From Pectinatus cerevisiiphilus (GTDB lineage Bacteria > Bacillota > Negativicutes > Selenomonadales > Selenomonadaceae), in assembly GCF_004341685.1 (NCBI RefSeq), contig NZ_SMAA01000007.1, positions 62,001 through 126,000 of the forward strand: a DNA stretch of 64,000 nucleotides. The letters are read 5' to 3'. Positions 45,315-54,625 of the stretch are shown piece by piece (position 1 is the first letter of the stretch; each line of letters begins with the position of its first letter). The notes under the pieces were generated by a model. The model worked only from the letters and a program-made list of their open reading frames with translations. It did not search any database and had not been told where the DNA came from. The position numbers were made by a program, and so were the translations under genes.

Positions 45315-45753
45315 GATAATCCCACCACAGTATAGAAAATTTATGTTCATTTTCCTTGATATACACCGTAACCCGTTTCGAAGCATTGGCAAACTTTCCT
45401 ACCGCAGTGAGAGTAAAGCAAGAATCCCTATAATTAAAAAAATGCAGATAAACATTTGCTTTTACCTGTTGCCCATTTTCTTGCCTGCTTTCAGTCAAAA
45501 GTTCCTTCTCGTAAGTTATAAAACCACTGCTAGCTTTCTGCCTAATATCATCATAAAGTGATACATCTGCACACAGTAAATCAAATGTTTTTGCCAGCGC
45601 ACTTTCGGCAATATATTGAGCATTAACCCCGTTAGTAGACAATAATTCTGTTTTTTGCTCATTGGTAGATAAAAGGAAAAAAGTTGTCGCAATAAATATC
45701 ATTGGTATTACATAGCACAATCCCACTAAAGTAGAAAATCCCTTATTATTCAT
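45298..45753 (-). CDS. Minor pilin, PilX/GspK-like
   Basis: 151 residues. Type III leader MNNKG followed by FSTLVGLCYVIPMIFIATTF, a hydrophobic stalk without Glu at position 5 of the mature protein, as in GspK/PilX tip subunits. The next segment TNGVNAQYIAESALAKTFD resembles the PilX motif. It overlaps the PilM/N-like gene. Confidence 0.7.
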   Translation of the reverse strand: MNNKGFSTLVGLCYVIPMIFIATTFFLLSTNEQKTELLSTNGVNAQYIAESALAKTFDLLCADVSLYDDIRQKASSGFITYEKELLTESRQENGQQVKANVYLHFFNYRDSCFTLTAVGKFANASKRVTVYIKENEHKFSILWWDYHEQKL

Positions 45754-45763
45754 TCCTCACCTC

Positions 45764-46297
45764 TCAATTTAAAGGACGGCTGCCCAGCCTGACAACAGCT
45801 GTTTCTAAATAAAAATATTGGGAAGAAAACTGATGAGTTCCTTTCAGTTCAAGTATATAGACACGATTATCCTGATCCTGTGATAAGGGGCGGCAGAAAA
45901 ACCGCACATAAGTATAACAAAAGTCATTATCGCCTGTTAACGGCTGCCCTTTTTTTATTATACGTGGGAAAAAAGCCAGATCATCCTGTCTGTATTTGAT
46001 AAATTCTGGTGTCGCATTACCACCACTTACAGCATGTGTAGTGATGGCCAGCGCATCATGCCCATCTTCTTGGTAAACTGTAACAGAATCAGCATATTTT
46101 ATGTCCTGTACCATACATTCAATCGCAAATCTCATTTGGGAGCGAAGTTCCATCTGATAAAGATTTTGTAAATACATATGCAGCATTGACAAAAAAACAA
46201 TAGAAATACTTATTAAGATGACTACATAAAGATTTAAAGACAATAAAGTTTCAAGCAGCAAACTGCCCGCTGTGTTTTTATTTATCTGCCTACTCAT
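45764..46297 (-). CDS. Minor pilin, PilW/ComGF-like
   Basis: 177 residues. The prepilin cleavage region reads NTAGSLLLETLLSLNLYVV, with Glu at mature position 5, then a stalk helix and a beta-rich head. The FAIECMVQDIKYADSVTVYQ segment is typical of PilW/GspJ-like subunits. It overlaps the preceding pilin gene by eight bases. Confidence 0.72.
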   Translation of the reverse strand: MSRQINKNTAGSLLLETLLSLNLYVVILISISIVFLSMLHMYLQNLYQMELRSQMRFAIECMVQDIKYADSVTVYQEDGHDALAITTHAVSGGNATPEFIKYRQDDLAFFPRIIKKGQPLTGDNDFCYTYVRFFCRPLSQDQDNRVYILELKGTHQFSSQYFYLETAVVRLGSRPLN

Positions 46298-46664
46298 TTA
46301 CGTACACCGTCTTAGTCAAGGTATAATCGGCTTCTCTATTGTTTATTAACCAATTTATTTTTGCCGTAATAATTTTTAATTTACCATTGACCGCTAAAGA
46401 CATTTGCATATGGAAAAGTATATTATTTTTACTTATGTCAGTCTCTTTTACAATACCAGTGTAGTAAGCACCTTCTGCTGACAGTAATTGGCCTTCAAAC
46501 ATTGCCACTTCTTTTTGTATAAGGTAAACAGCAGTTAAGCGGGCATCCTCTGCCACCTGATTTTTAGCGTAGATGTTGAATACGCTGAAAAGTGTTGCTG
46601 CCGCCAGTAACAATAGACTCAGTGCCAATACCTGGGCAAGCATAAAAAAACCTTTATTATTCAT
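46290..46664 (-). CDS. Minor pilin, PilV/GspI-like
   Basis: 124 residues. Leader MNNKG then FFMLAQVLALSLLLLAAATL; mature position 5 is Ala instead of Glu. AVYLIQKEVAMFEGQLL follows as in PilV/GspI-type subunits. The TAATG junction with the upstream gene shows coupling. Confidence 0.68.
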   Translation of the reverse strand: MNNKGFFMLAQVLALSLLLLAAATLFSVFNIYAKNQVAEDARLTAVYLIQKEVAMFEGQLLSAEGAYYTGIVKETDISKNNILFHMQMSLAVNGKLKIITAKINWLINNREADYTLTKTVYVNE

Positions 46665-47104
46665 TATTCTGCCATCCTTATCCGTCCATATGAATGAATA
46701 ACAACTTTGGCCTTATATGTTTTTCCTGTAATATTTATTGTGGCAGCGTTAGCTGTAGATTTATCACCACGGTTAAACGAAAACACGTCACCATTATTGG
46801 AAGTCAAAACAATATCATCTGGCATATTTGCAATAACAGGCGGTTTCGCAGGATCTAAATAGACTTCGTAAGAAGATCTATTGATAACTATATATGGCGT
46901 AGGCTCTCTCCATGCTTGGTGAGGCAATGAAAAATTGGCCTGTTGAATAAGGCGTAAATTACTTATAAGGTACTGTGCCTGAAAATCAACTCTCATTTTT
47001 TCCGTTAACAACATTTTTGGCACAGCCACAAGGAAAAATATAGCCGCTATAGCAAGAGAAAGAATCAACTCTATACTCATAAATCCCTTTTGCGCTTTTT
47101 TCAT
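46664..47104 (-). CDS. Pseudopilin, GspH/FimT-like
   Basis: 146 residues from ATG 47104 (GGAG, six bases upstream; a TTG 12 bases further upstream is less likely). Prepilin motif QKGFMSIELILSLAIAAIFF with Glu5. The head domain has the GspH pattern ending in TYKAKVVIHSYGRIRMAE. It is the fourth pseudopilin of the cluster. Confidence 0.75.
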   Translation of the reverse strand: MKKAQKGFMSIELILSLAIAAIFFLVAVPKMLLTEKMRVDFQAQYLISNLRLIQQANFSLPHQAWREPTPYIVINRSSYEVYLDPAKPPVIANMPDDIVLTSNNGDVFSFNRGDKSTANAATINITGKTYKAKVVIHSYGRIRMAE

Positions 47105-47176
47105 GACATGCTCCAATCGAAAATGTTCTTTACTCCAACTGATTTATTTTTTTAACGCATAATGACATGTAAAAAA

Positions 47177-47677
47177 CTAATTAGAAAATATAAAAACCAG
47201 CAAAGTACCCAAAGCAATAAAAGGACCGAAAGGAATGGCAGAATTAAATGCACATTTATCTTTAAGCAACAAATAAATTCCTACAAAAGAAGCTGCCAAT
47301 ACTGCCAAAAAAATTGCCTCAGCTATAAACGGATAGGGGAGCCATAAGCATAAAGCATAACTTAGTTTAATATCACCACCGCCTATAGAATCTGTAAAAA
47401 AATAAATTGGTAAAAATACTATGCTTATGAATAACACTGCAAAAAAAATATCGTAAAATAGGAAAAACTCATTTTTCAAATAATGATGTATTAATCCCCC
47501 CAATGTAATAAAAATCAGCATTTTATCGGGAATTATATATGTTTTATAATCAATATAAGAAATTTTGAGCAAGAAAAATAACAAAAATATTACACCAGCA
47601 AATTTTGCTGATATTCCAGCATAAAAATAATATATTGGCAAAGTACCTATTTCTATCAATAACGGTATTTGCTTCAT
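47177..47677 (-). CDS. Prepilin peptidase, short form (A24 aspartyl protease)
   Basis: 166 residues from the ATG at 47677, which overlaps the stop of the major pilin gene (ATGA). Catalytic aspartates are in SYIDYKTYIIPD and SIGGGDIKLSYAL, with about six membrane helices. It lacks the N-terminal cytoplasmic Cys-rich methylase-type domain of PilD/ComC, so it may cleave but not N-methylate pilins, or the methylase activity is elsewhere. Confidence 0.85.
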   Translation of the reverse strand: MKQIPLLIEIGTLPIYYFYAGISAKFAGVIFLLFFLLKISYIDYKTYIIPDKMLIFITLGGLIHHYLKNEFFLFYDIFFAVLFISIVFLPIYFFTDSIGGGDIKLSYALCLWLPYPFIAEAIFLAVLAASFVGIYLLLKDKCAFNSAIPFGPFIALGTLLVFIFSN

Positions 47678-48072
47678 TTCTGGGACGCTCCGAACTCTTT
47701 TAAAGCATGTCCTTGGCAAAGTGCTGCTGCATTGACACTGTCCAACTCATAAGCTGTCGCTGTTATTGCTAACTTTTCACCCGTACGTAGGTAGCTCTCA
47801 CCTTGAGGCGGTTTAAGATTTTCTATATTATCTATGTATTCTGCAAGATCTGTCTTAATATTTTGCGGCTTTTTTCCATGTGCTGCTACATGCATGGCTA
47901 TTGCTGTATTTAAGGTTTGGAGATCAGCCTGTATTTTCGTCGTATTAGCCAAAGCGACAGAATTACTAAACTTAGGGATAGCCAAGGTTGCTAAGATTCC
48001 CAAGATGACTATGACTATCATCATTTCTAAAAGAGTGAAACCACGTTGGTCCTTCAATAAATTCCTTTGCAT
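47674..48072 (-). CDS. Major pilin/pseudopilin (GspG/ComGC-like)
   Basis: 132 residues. Prepilin motif DQRGFTLLEMMIVIVILGIL with Glu5, then the long N-terminal helix (ATLAIPKFSNSVALANTTKI) and a short head. The C-terminal half (PPQGESYLRTGEKLAITATA) fits the small GspG/ComGC class. AGGA is eight bases from the ATG. Gene order (ATPases, PilC, pilin, peptidase, minor pilins, assembly proteins) supports the major-subunit role. Confidence 0.85.
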   Translation of the reverse strand: MQRNLLKDQRGFTLLEMMIVIVILGILATLAIPKFSNSVALANTTKIQADLQTLNTAIAMHVAAHGKKPQNIKTDLAEYIDNIENLKPPQGESYLRTGEKLAITATAYELDSVNAAALCQGHALKEFGASQK

Positions 48073-48086
48073 AAATTCAATCCTTT

Positions 48087-49301
48087 CTATGACGGCACAT
48101 AAGATACTGCTTCAAACATTGGCATTGCAACAGCAGCCACAAAAATACCAATAAATATTGAAATAATTACAATCATGCATGGTTCAACAAAAGCAATGCT
48201 GCGTTTATAAAGTAAGTCAACGTCATTTTGATAAAATACGGCAGTCAATTCCATCATAGGTGCCAAATTACCGCTCTTTTCTCCTGTCATAAGCATTTGC
48301 ATAAACAATGGCGGAAAAAACGATTCACCCGACAATGATGCTGACAATGCACAGCCTTTTTTTATATCAGCCCGTGTGCGCTGCAAGATTTTTCTGATCA
48401 ATATATTCGGCGCATTATCAACTACGATGACAATACTTTTGTCTATAGTAAGTCCAGCTGAAAGCATCACCGCCAATTCATTACAAAATTGCAATAATAG
48501 CAGTTCAGACAATAAACGTCCAAACAATGGTATTTTCAAAAAAAATTTATATGCTGCAACTTGATATTTCTCTTGCTGCCAGAATAATCTAAAAATTATT
48601 ATTAAAAATACGAAACTGCCACCTGTTAAAATACTATATTCTTTTAAAATATTTCCCACAAAAAGGACTACTCTTGTCAAAAAGGGCAATTCTATCTGCA
48701 AGTTTTTTAATAAATCGGCAAATATAGGCAATACTACCATAAACATAATACAGGCTGTACTAAGAAAAATAAGAATTAATATAAGCGGATATATAGCTGC
48801 TGTTTTTAATTTTTCTTTTGCAGTATAGTCGCGTTCAAGGTACTCTGCCGCTTTCTTCAAAACATCTTCAAGCCTGCCACTTGCTTCACCTACCGTAACA
48901 AGTGCTAGAAAACTTTGTGGGAAAAAATTCCTATACATAATCAGGCTATCCGAAAAATTTTTACCAGTCTGAATCTGTAGCGAAATTTCATATAAGATAT
49001 TTTTAAATTTTTTATTTTTCATCTGCGTATTTATTACATCAAGGGATTCTTTTAAAGTTATACCAGACTGCAGCATAATACTGAGTTGTCTACAAAATAT
49101 CGCAATATCATTTTGTTTTATTTTATAAAGAAAATATCTTTGGAAATACTGTTGAAAATACTTTTTTTCCCTTTTTAATTCGAGTAAAAAATACTTTTGC
49201 GAGCGCAGTATTTCAGCTGCTTCATCAGAAGATTCGGCAAATATATTCCCTTTAAATGTTTTTCCTGAATAATCTTTGGCACAGTAAAAATACTTTTTCA
49301 C
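48087..49301 (-). CDS. pilC: Inner-membrane platform protein PilC/GspF
   Basis: 404 residues from a GTG at 49301, eight bases after GGAG; an upstream GTG overlaps that site. Two GspF domains: CRQLSIMLQSGITLKESLDV and FCNELAVMLSAGLTIDKSIV, three membrane helices, and the conserved VTVGEASGRLEDVL and LMTGEKSGNLAPMM repeats. It connects the cytoplasmic motor ATPases to the pilin assembly site. Confidence 0.92.
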   Translation of the reverse strand: MKKYFYCAKDYSGKTFKGNIFAESSDEAAEILRSQKYFLLELKREKKYFQQYFQRYFLYKIKQNDIAIFCRQLSIMLQSGITLKESLDVINTQMKNKKFKNILYEISLQIQTGKNFSDSLIMYRNFFPQSFLALVTVGEASGRLEDVLKKAAEYLERDYTAKEKLKTAAIYPLILILIFLSTACIMFMVVLPIFADLLKNLQIELPFLTRVVLFVGNILKEYSILTGGSFVFLIIIFRLFWQQEKYQVAAYKFFLKIPLFGRLLSELLLLQFCNELAVMLSAGLTIDKSIVIVVDNAPNILIRKILQRTRADIKKGCALSASLSGESFFPPLFMQMLMTGEKSGNLAPMMELTAVFYQNDVDLLYKRSIAFVEPCMIVIISIFIGIFVAAVAMPMFEAVSYVPS

Positions 49302-49324
49302 AATAGGCACTCCGTTGTCATAAA

Positions 49325-50335
49325 TCAGTCGATAAGTTTTTTCTGCCGCAATTGACTCAAGGCAGTTTCCATCGTCTGCATTCCTTCATTTTTCCCTGTC
49401 TGCATAACCGACACCACCTGCTGTGGACGGCCTGCTGCAATTAGTGAACGAACAGCATCTGTCGCTGTTAATATTTCCATGGCACAAATTCTACCACCTG
49501 TTTTTTTCTGCAATAACTGCTGACTTATTATTGCTTGCAATACCATAGAAAGTTCGACGCGGATAAATGCAGCTTCTTCTTTAAAAAGGCTCTCTATGCG
49601 GATGAGGGATTCTGCCGCACTGGCAGTATGCAGTGTGGAAAGCACTAAATGTCCTGTCTGGGCAGCCGAAAGGGCAGCACGCATAGTCTGCTGGTCACGT
49701 ATTTCTCCCAGAAAAATGATATCAGGATCTTGTCGTAATGCACTTTTCATTGCTTCCGCGAAAGAAAAGAAATCACTGCCATATTCTCTTTGGTGTATAA
49801 GACTTTTGGTTGATGAAAATATATATTCAATCGGATCTTCTAATGTTATTATGTGGCAGGGGCTATGCTCCGCCCGATAAGCGAGCATTGCTGAAAGAGT
49901 CGTAGATTTACCCGACCCTGCCGGCCCCGTGAGTAAAATCAATCCGCTATGCTTTAAAACAAGTTTTTTTATAATTTCAGGATAGATACCATCATCTATT
50001 GACGGTATCTCTTTGTTGATAAACCGTATTGCAAAAGCATATTGATTTGACTGCCTGTATATGCTTATCCGCAACCGCCTGCCACAAGCAGTATACGCAG
50101 TATCAATGGCATTTTTCCGCAAATATTCCCTCCTTTCCTTTTCCGGTAAAAAAACATGGACAAGCTGTTGTATTTCCACGTCACTGAATAATGCAGCTGG
50201 TAGAACTTTCAAAATGCCATCAACACGGTAGAAACATTCCCTGCCTGCTGTTATATGCAGGTCAGAACATGATTTCCCCACTGCCAATATAAGGTCATTA
50301 AATTTATCATCAATACTGCTATCCATCGTCATCAT
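49325..50335 (-). CDS. pilT: Twitching-type retraction ATPase PilT
   Basis: 336 residues, hexameric ATPase. N-terminal PAS-like segment (SDLHITAGRECFYRVDG), Walker A GPAGSGKST (about 137-145), Asp box HIITLEDPIEYIF, Walker B DPDIIFLGEIRDQQT, His box STLHTASAAE. The C-terminal AVRSLIAAGRPQQV segment matches the PilT AIRNLIREGK-type motif, which separates PilT from PilB. It overlaps the pilB end by 17 bases. Presence of PilT suggests retractable pili rather than a plain type II secretion system. Confidence 0.92.
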   Translation of the reverse strand: MMTMDSSIDDKFNDLILAVGKSCSDLHITAGRECFYRVDGILKVLPAALFSDVEIQQLVHVFLPEKERREYLRKNAIDTAYTACGRRLRISIYRQSNQYAFAIRFINKEIPSIDDGIYPEIIKKLVLKHSGLILLTGPAGSGKSTTLSAMLAYRAEHSPCHIITLEDPIEYIFSSTKSLIHQREYGSDFFSFAEAMKSALRQDPDIIFLGEIRDQQTMRAALSAAQTGHLVLSTLHTASAAESLIRIESLFKEEAAFIRVELSMVLQAIISQQLLQKKTGGRICAMEILTATDAVRSLIAAGRPQQVVSVMQTGKNEGMQTMETALSQLRQKKLID

Positions 50336-51587
50336 TAATTACCCTCATAATTTCACTTATTGTTGTTTTTCCCTCTAAAACTTTTTCAATAGCATCATTT
50401 AACAAAGGCTTCATTTCATTTTTCATGGCAATTTCTTTCAATATACTGCTGTCTTCCCGCCTACAAATAGATTTTCGCATTGCTGAGCGAACAATAAAAA
50501 TCTCCTGAACAGCCATCCTTCCCAGATATCCGCTATTTTCACAAAAATCACACCCTTGTCCATAAAAAGAATATTTTAAGGAATATTTCTTCATAAATGC
50601 ATCCTCCAAAGAATTTTCAACTGGTTTATAAACAGTTTTACAATGGGGACAAATACAACGCAGTAATCTTTGCGACAGACATCCAGCAAGTGCTTCAGAA
50701 AGTAAATATGGCTCTACTCGCATATCAAGCATTCGTAAAATAGCATTAACAGCACTGCCCGTATGTAATGTGGACAATACTAAATGACCTGTCAAAGCAG
50801 CGCGCACAGCAATGGCTGCCGTTTGCTCGTCGCGTATCTCACCGATTAAAATAATGTCAGGATCCTGTCGTAAAGTGGCTCGCAAAGCTTCCTCAAAAGT
50901 CAGACCAATTCCTTCATTAATCTGTATCTGTGTGATATTGTCAAGTTTATACTCAACAGGATCTTCAATCGTCACAATATTTTTTTCTGGTGCATTCAGT
51001 TCATTTAAGGCGGCATACAATGTTGCTGTTTTCCCAGAATTAACCGGGCCTGTATTTAAAATCAAGCCACTTGAGCGATGGAATAATTTACAAAACATAT
51101 TTTCATTTGCCGGACTCAGCGCTAACTCATTAATCGTAAAACATCGTCCTAGGATATTTAGGAGTCGCATCACCAATTTTTCTCCGTGTATGGAGGGAAT
51201 GGTTGAAATTCTTATATCAATTATCCTATCTGAATATTTATAAGACATGCTGCCATCTTGTGGCTTGCGTTTTTCTACAGTATTCATATTGCTGATTATC
51301 TTTATACGGGAAATAAGCAGTGGATGCAGTTCTCGCTGGAAAACGGCATAATTCTTTAAAATACCATCTACACGCATACGTATGCACATATTTTTTTCTC
51401 TTGGTTCAAAATGAATATCACTTGCTTTTTGCAAAATTGCGTTATTTATGATTTTATCGACTAATTCGACTATTGGTGCTCCAGTTATATTCAGATCTGT
51501 TGAATTCAAATTATTATTATTTCGCTTAAATGAGCGCAGAGTTTTTTCTGCGAGCTCATTCAAGGAATTATTTTCCATAGTTGTCAT
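50319..51587 (-). CDS. pilB: Pilus assembly/secretion ATPase PilB/GspE
   Basis: 422 residues, short form without the long N-terminal domain. SDIHFEPREKNMCIRMRVDG, Walker A GPVNSGKTAT (180-189; the usual TG is VN here), Walker B DPDIILIGEIRDEQT, and a zinc site CICPHCKTV ... CDFCENSGYLGR. It powers pilin polymerisation. The ATG overlaps the aroE stop (ATGA), so pilus genes are coupled to an aromatic-biosynthesis gene. Confidence 0.92.
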   Translation of the reverse strand: MTTMENNSLNELAEKTLRSFKRNNNNLNSTDLNITGAPIVELVDKIINNAILQKASDIHFEPREKNMCIRMRVDGILKNYAVFQRELHPLLISRIKIISNMNTVEKRKPQDGSMSYKYSDRIIDIRISTIPSIHGEKLVMRLLNILGRCFTINELALSPANENMFCKLFHRSSGLILNTGPVNSGKTATLYAALNELNAPEKNIVTIEDPVEYKLDNITQIQINEGIGLTFEEALRATLRQDPDIILIGEIRDEQTAAIAVRAALTGHLVLSTLHTGSAVNAILRMLDMRVEPYLLSEALAGCLSQRLLRCICPHCKTVYKPVENSLEDAFMKKYSLKYSFYGQGCDFCENSGYLGRMAVQEIFIVRSAMRKSICRREDSSILKEIAMKNEMKPLLNDAIEKVLEGKTTISEIMRVINDDDG

Positions 51588-52453
51588 ATCTTTTTTATCA
51601 AAGCCTCATGTAACGCAATACGCATGAGATCAATATCAACATCCTTGCAGCCAATCCATTTCTTTAAAGCGGCCGCCCCTTGTCCTGCCAGCATATATTC
51701 ACCGTTTAAAACAACATGTCCGTATTTTTCAGCTTCAATAAGAAATTTCGTTTTCTCCGGTGTATAAATTACATCATAAACAATTGCTTTTGAAGAAAGT
51801 ATAGACATATCTACCGGAGGCATCTTATCTACATTGGGATACATCCCTAATGGCGTTGTATTCACCAATAAATCTGCCTTTTGCAAAATTTCATTAACAG
51901 AAACATCTGCCCAATCGCATGCCTTAATATTACCCATTTTCTTAAAATCATCAACTAATTTTTGTGCCTTAACTACATTCCGCGCTGCAATACAAAGTGA
52001 ACCAACGCCAACCTTAAGTAATCCATAAACAACAGCTCGTGCAGCGCCGCCTGCCCCTAAAATAAGGCCGTTTATATTTTTAAGTGAGAATTTTTTGGCC
52101 TGAAAAGCGCTTAGAAAGCCTTCATAATCTGTATTGTAGCCATAAAGTCTGTCATTTTTTATGAGCACTGTATTTACCGCCCCAATAAGACTAGCGGCAC
52201 CGTCTATTTCATCAAGATATTTTATAATATTTATTTTATGGGGAATTGTAACATTGAAGCCACTAAAATTTAATGCTTTTAACCCCTTTACCGCACTTTC
52301 TAATTCATTTTCTTTTACAGGCATGGCAATATACGCATAATCCAACTCCATGCTTTGCAATACAGTATTTTGGATAACTGGAGAAAGTGAATGATGGATA
52401 GGATAACCTATAACCCCTAGATTTTTTGTTTTTCCTGTATAGATAATGGACAA
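51584..52453 (-). CDS. aroE: Shikimate dehydrogenase
   Basis: NADP-dependent reduction of 3-dehydroshikimate in aromatic amino-acid synthesis. About 289 residues from a TTG at 52453 just after GAAGGTGG; an upstream TTG at 52483 is possible. GYPIHHSLSPVIQNTVL (shikimate site), FNVTIPHKINII (catalytic Lys), GLILGAGGAARAVVYGL (NADP site), VNTTPLGMYP and LNGEYMLAGQGAAALKKW are all present. Confidence 0.95.
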   Translation of the reverse strand: MSIIYTGKTKNLGVIGYPIHHSLSPVIQNTVLQSMELDYAYIAMPVKENELESAVKGLKALNFSGFNVTIPHKINIIKYLDEIDGAASLIGAVNTVLIKNDRLYGYNTDYEGFLSAFQAKKFSLKNINGLILGAGGAARAVVYGLLKVGVGSLCIAARNVVKAQKLVDDFKKMGNIKACDWADVSVNEILQKADLLVNTTPLGMYPNVDKMPPVDMSILSSKAIVYDVIYTPEKTKFLIEAEKYGHVVLNGEYMLAGQGAAALKKWIGCKDVDIDLMRIALHEALIKKI

Positions 52454-52485
52454 GTTGCCACCTTCTTTCGATAATTTAGCCAATA

Positions 52486-54018
52486 TTATAGTTCCCTAAG
52501 TTCTGTATTATTTTTAAACTGCAATGCTTCTGCAATATGTCGGTCTGTGACTGTAGACGAACTCTCCAGATCAGCAATAGTTCTGCTGACCTTAATAAGC
52601 CTATCATACGAACGGGCACTAAGCTTAAGTTGGTCAAATATCGTCCTAAGCATATCCTGTGCGCCTTTTGTCAAAAAACAAAGCTCCTTTATAAGTGCAT
52701 GATTCATCTGTGCATTACAGTAAAGGGAATATGGTGCTAATCGCGCAGTCTGAATTTTTCTAGCCTTCTCCACACGTTCCCTAATGCATGCTGAACTTTC
52801 CGTCTTTTCAGTAGTTATCATTTCCTTATAGGCAAGGCGTGGTACTTGAATATGAATGTCAATTCTATCCAAAAGCGGCCCTGATATTTTCTTCGTATAG
52901 CGTTTGATCTCGGTCGGTGTACAAGAACAAGGCCTGTCCTTATCGCCGAGAAATCCACATGGACACGGATTCATGCTGGCTATAAGAATAAAATTAGAAG
53001 GAAAGGTATATGCGCCATTTATGCGGACAATTGAAATCTGCCTGTCCTCAAGCGGCTGTCTCAATACTTCAAGTGTTGTCTTATTAAACTCCGGCAATTC
53101 ATCAAGGAACAATACACCATTATGGCTAAGTGTAACTTCACCAGGTTTGGGAATACGGCCGCCACCAATCATCCCGGCGTTTGATATCGTATGGTGCGGA
53201 CTGCGAAAAGGACGGTGCCGAATAAGTCCCGCTCCGTTTTTCAAAAGACCAGCTATACTGTAAATCTTGGTTATCTCCAATGCTTCCTGCCTAGTCATGG
53301 ATGGTAATATAGAAGGCATTCTTCTAGCAAGCATAGTCTTCCCCGTACCAGGCGCACCACACATAAGAACATTATGGCCACCAGCCGCAGCGATTTCCAA
53401 TGCCCGTTTAGCAATAAATTGCCCTTGTACATCAGAAAAATCATCTAATACAGGTCTTTCATTTTCTTCTGTACTGCTTGCTGCTTTTACGGCAGGAAAA
53501 AGTTGCTTTTTCCCATTGAAAAAATCTATTATATCGATCAATTTTACTATAGGATAAACCTGCAAGCCATCAACCAAGAGTGCTTCCTGCTCATTGCCAA
53601 CAGGCAGGAACAATTCTTGCAGTCCTTGTTCACGGCACTGAATAGCAATAGGTAAAATACCGCTAATACTACGAAGATTTCCCTCTAAAGAAAGTTCACC
53701 AGCAAACATCGCTCTTTCACAACGTGCCTGTGGTAGTAATCCATACGCTGCTAAAACAGCTGCCGCGATAGGTAAATCTAATCCGCAACCATCTTTTTTC
53801 AAATTTGCAGGAGCTAGGTTAATCGTTATTTTCTTAGGGGGTAATTTTATACCGGAATTTTTAATAGCCGTACGTACACGTTCTTTTGATTCTTTTATCG
53901 CCACATCAGGCAAACCGACTATATCAAAAGCAGGTAGTCCATTTGCTACATCAGTTTCTACCTCAATGAGAATCCCATCTATCCCTGCAGTTGTCGCACC
54001 AAAAATTTTGGCAAACAA
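52486..54018 (-). CDS. comM: ComM/YifB-family Mg-chelatase-like AAA+ protein
   Basis: 510 residues. N-terminal Lon-like domain (VEVDVANG-type start, FAKIFGATTAGIDGILIEVE), AAA+ core with Walker A MCGAPGTGKTMLARRMPS, Walker B VLFLDELPEF, and the Mg-chelatase C-terminal part. A Cys4-type insertion CPCGFLGDKDRPCSC is typical of the family. In Gram-negative bacteria ComM is a branch-migration helicase in natural transformation, which fits the pilus genes downstream. Start is TTG at 54018, eight bases after GGAG. Confidence 0.93.
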   Translation of the reverse strand: MFAKIFGATTAGIDGILIEVETDVANGLPAFDIVGLPDVAIKESKERVRTAIKNSGIKLPPKKITINLAPANLKKDGCGLDLPIAAAVLAAYGLLPQARCERAMFAGELSLEGNLRSISGILPIAIQCREQGLQELFLPVGNEQEALLVDGLQVYPIVKLIDIIDFFNGKKQLFPAVKAASSTEENERPVLDDFSDVQGQFIAKRALEIAAAGGHNVLMCGAPGTGKTMLARRMPSILPSMTRQEALEITKIYSIAGLLKNGAGLIRHRPFRSPHHTISNAGMIGGGRIPKPGEVTLSHNGVLFLDELPEFNKTTLEVLRQPLEDRQISIVRINGAYTFPSNFILIASMNPCPCGFLGDKDRPCSCTPTEIKRYTKKISGPLLDRIDIHIQVPRLAYKEMITTEKTESSACIRERVEKARKIQTARLAPYSLYCNAQMNHALIKELCFLTKGAQDMLRTIFDQLKLSARSYDRLIKVSRTIADLESSSTVTDRHIAEALQFKNNTELREL

Positions 54019-54043
54019 TATAACCGCTCCTTGCTGTTATAAT

Positions 54044-54622
54044 TTATTCAGCATGACCAGACCAACGTTTAAATAATTTATGTTCAATATGAAGTTGGTC
54101 GCATACTTTTCCCACCATTATTTTTACCAAATCATCAATACTTTGAGGATTATGGTAAAAACCCGGACATGCCGGTAATATTCTTACCCCTATCCGGGAT
54201 AATTTCAACATATTTTCCAAATGAATTGGGCTGAACGGTGTTTCACGAGGCACCATAACCAAGGTGCGCCCTTCCTTTATAGTAACATCAGCGGCACGGG
54301 TCAAAAGATTATCAGCGATACCGCTGGCGACAGCTCCCACTGTCCTCATCGAACACGGAATTACCACCATTGCTTCATACAAAAAGGATCCACTAGCAAT
54401 AGCGGCTCCTATATCATCCACATTATAGAGTGTATGTGCATATTGCAAAAGCTCCTTGGGTACTATTCTACATTCATGTTGTAAAACGGTTTCGGCAGAA
54501 TGAGTAACTACCAAATGCGCTTCGATACCAGTGTCTTGTAATACCTGCAAAAATTTCAACGCGTAGACAGACCCACTTGCCCCTGTTATACCGACAACGA
54601 TACGTCTTTTTCTATTTTCCAT
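54044..54622 (-). CDS. ubiX: Flavin prenyltransferase UbiX
   Basis: 192 residues. Makes prenylated FMN for UbiD-type decarboxylases. RIVVGITGASGSVYALKFLQ (FMN site), VVIPCSMRTVGAVASGIADN (family signature), VPRETPFSPIHLENMLKLS and PACPGFYHNP are diagnostic. No UbiD partner lies in this window. It lies three bases after yraN. Confidence 0.94.
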   Translation of the reverse strand: MENRKRRIVVGITGASGSVYALKFLQVLQDTGIEAHLVVTHSAETVLQHECRIVPKELLQYAHTLYNVDDIGAAIASGSFLYEAMVVIPCSMRTVGAVASGIADNLLTRAADVTIKEGRTLVMVPRETPFSPIHLENMLKLSRIGVRILPACPGFYHNPQSIDDLVKIMVGKVCDQLHIEHKLFKRWSGHAE

Positions 54623-54625
54623 ATA

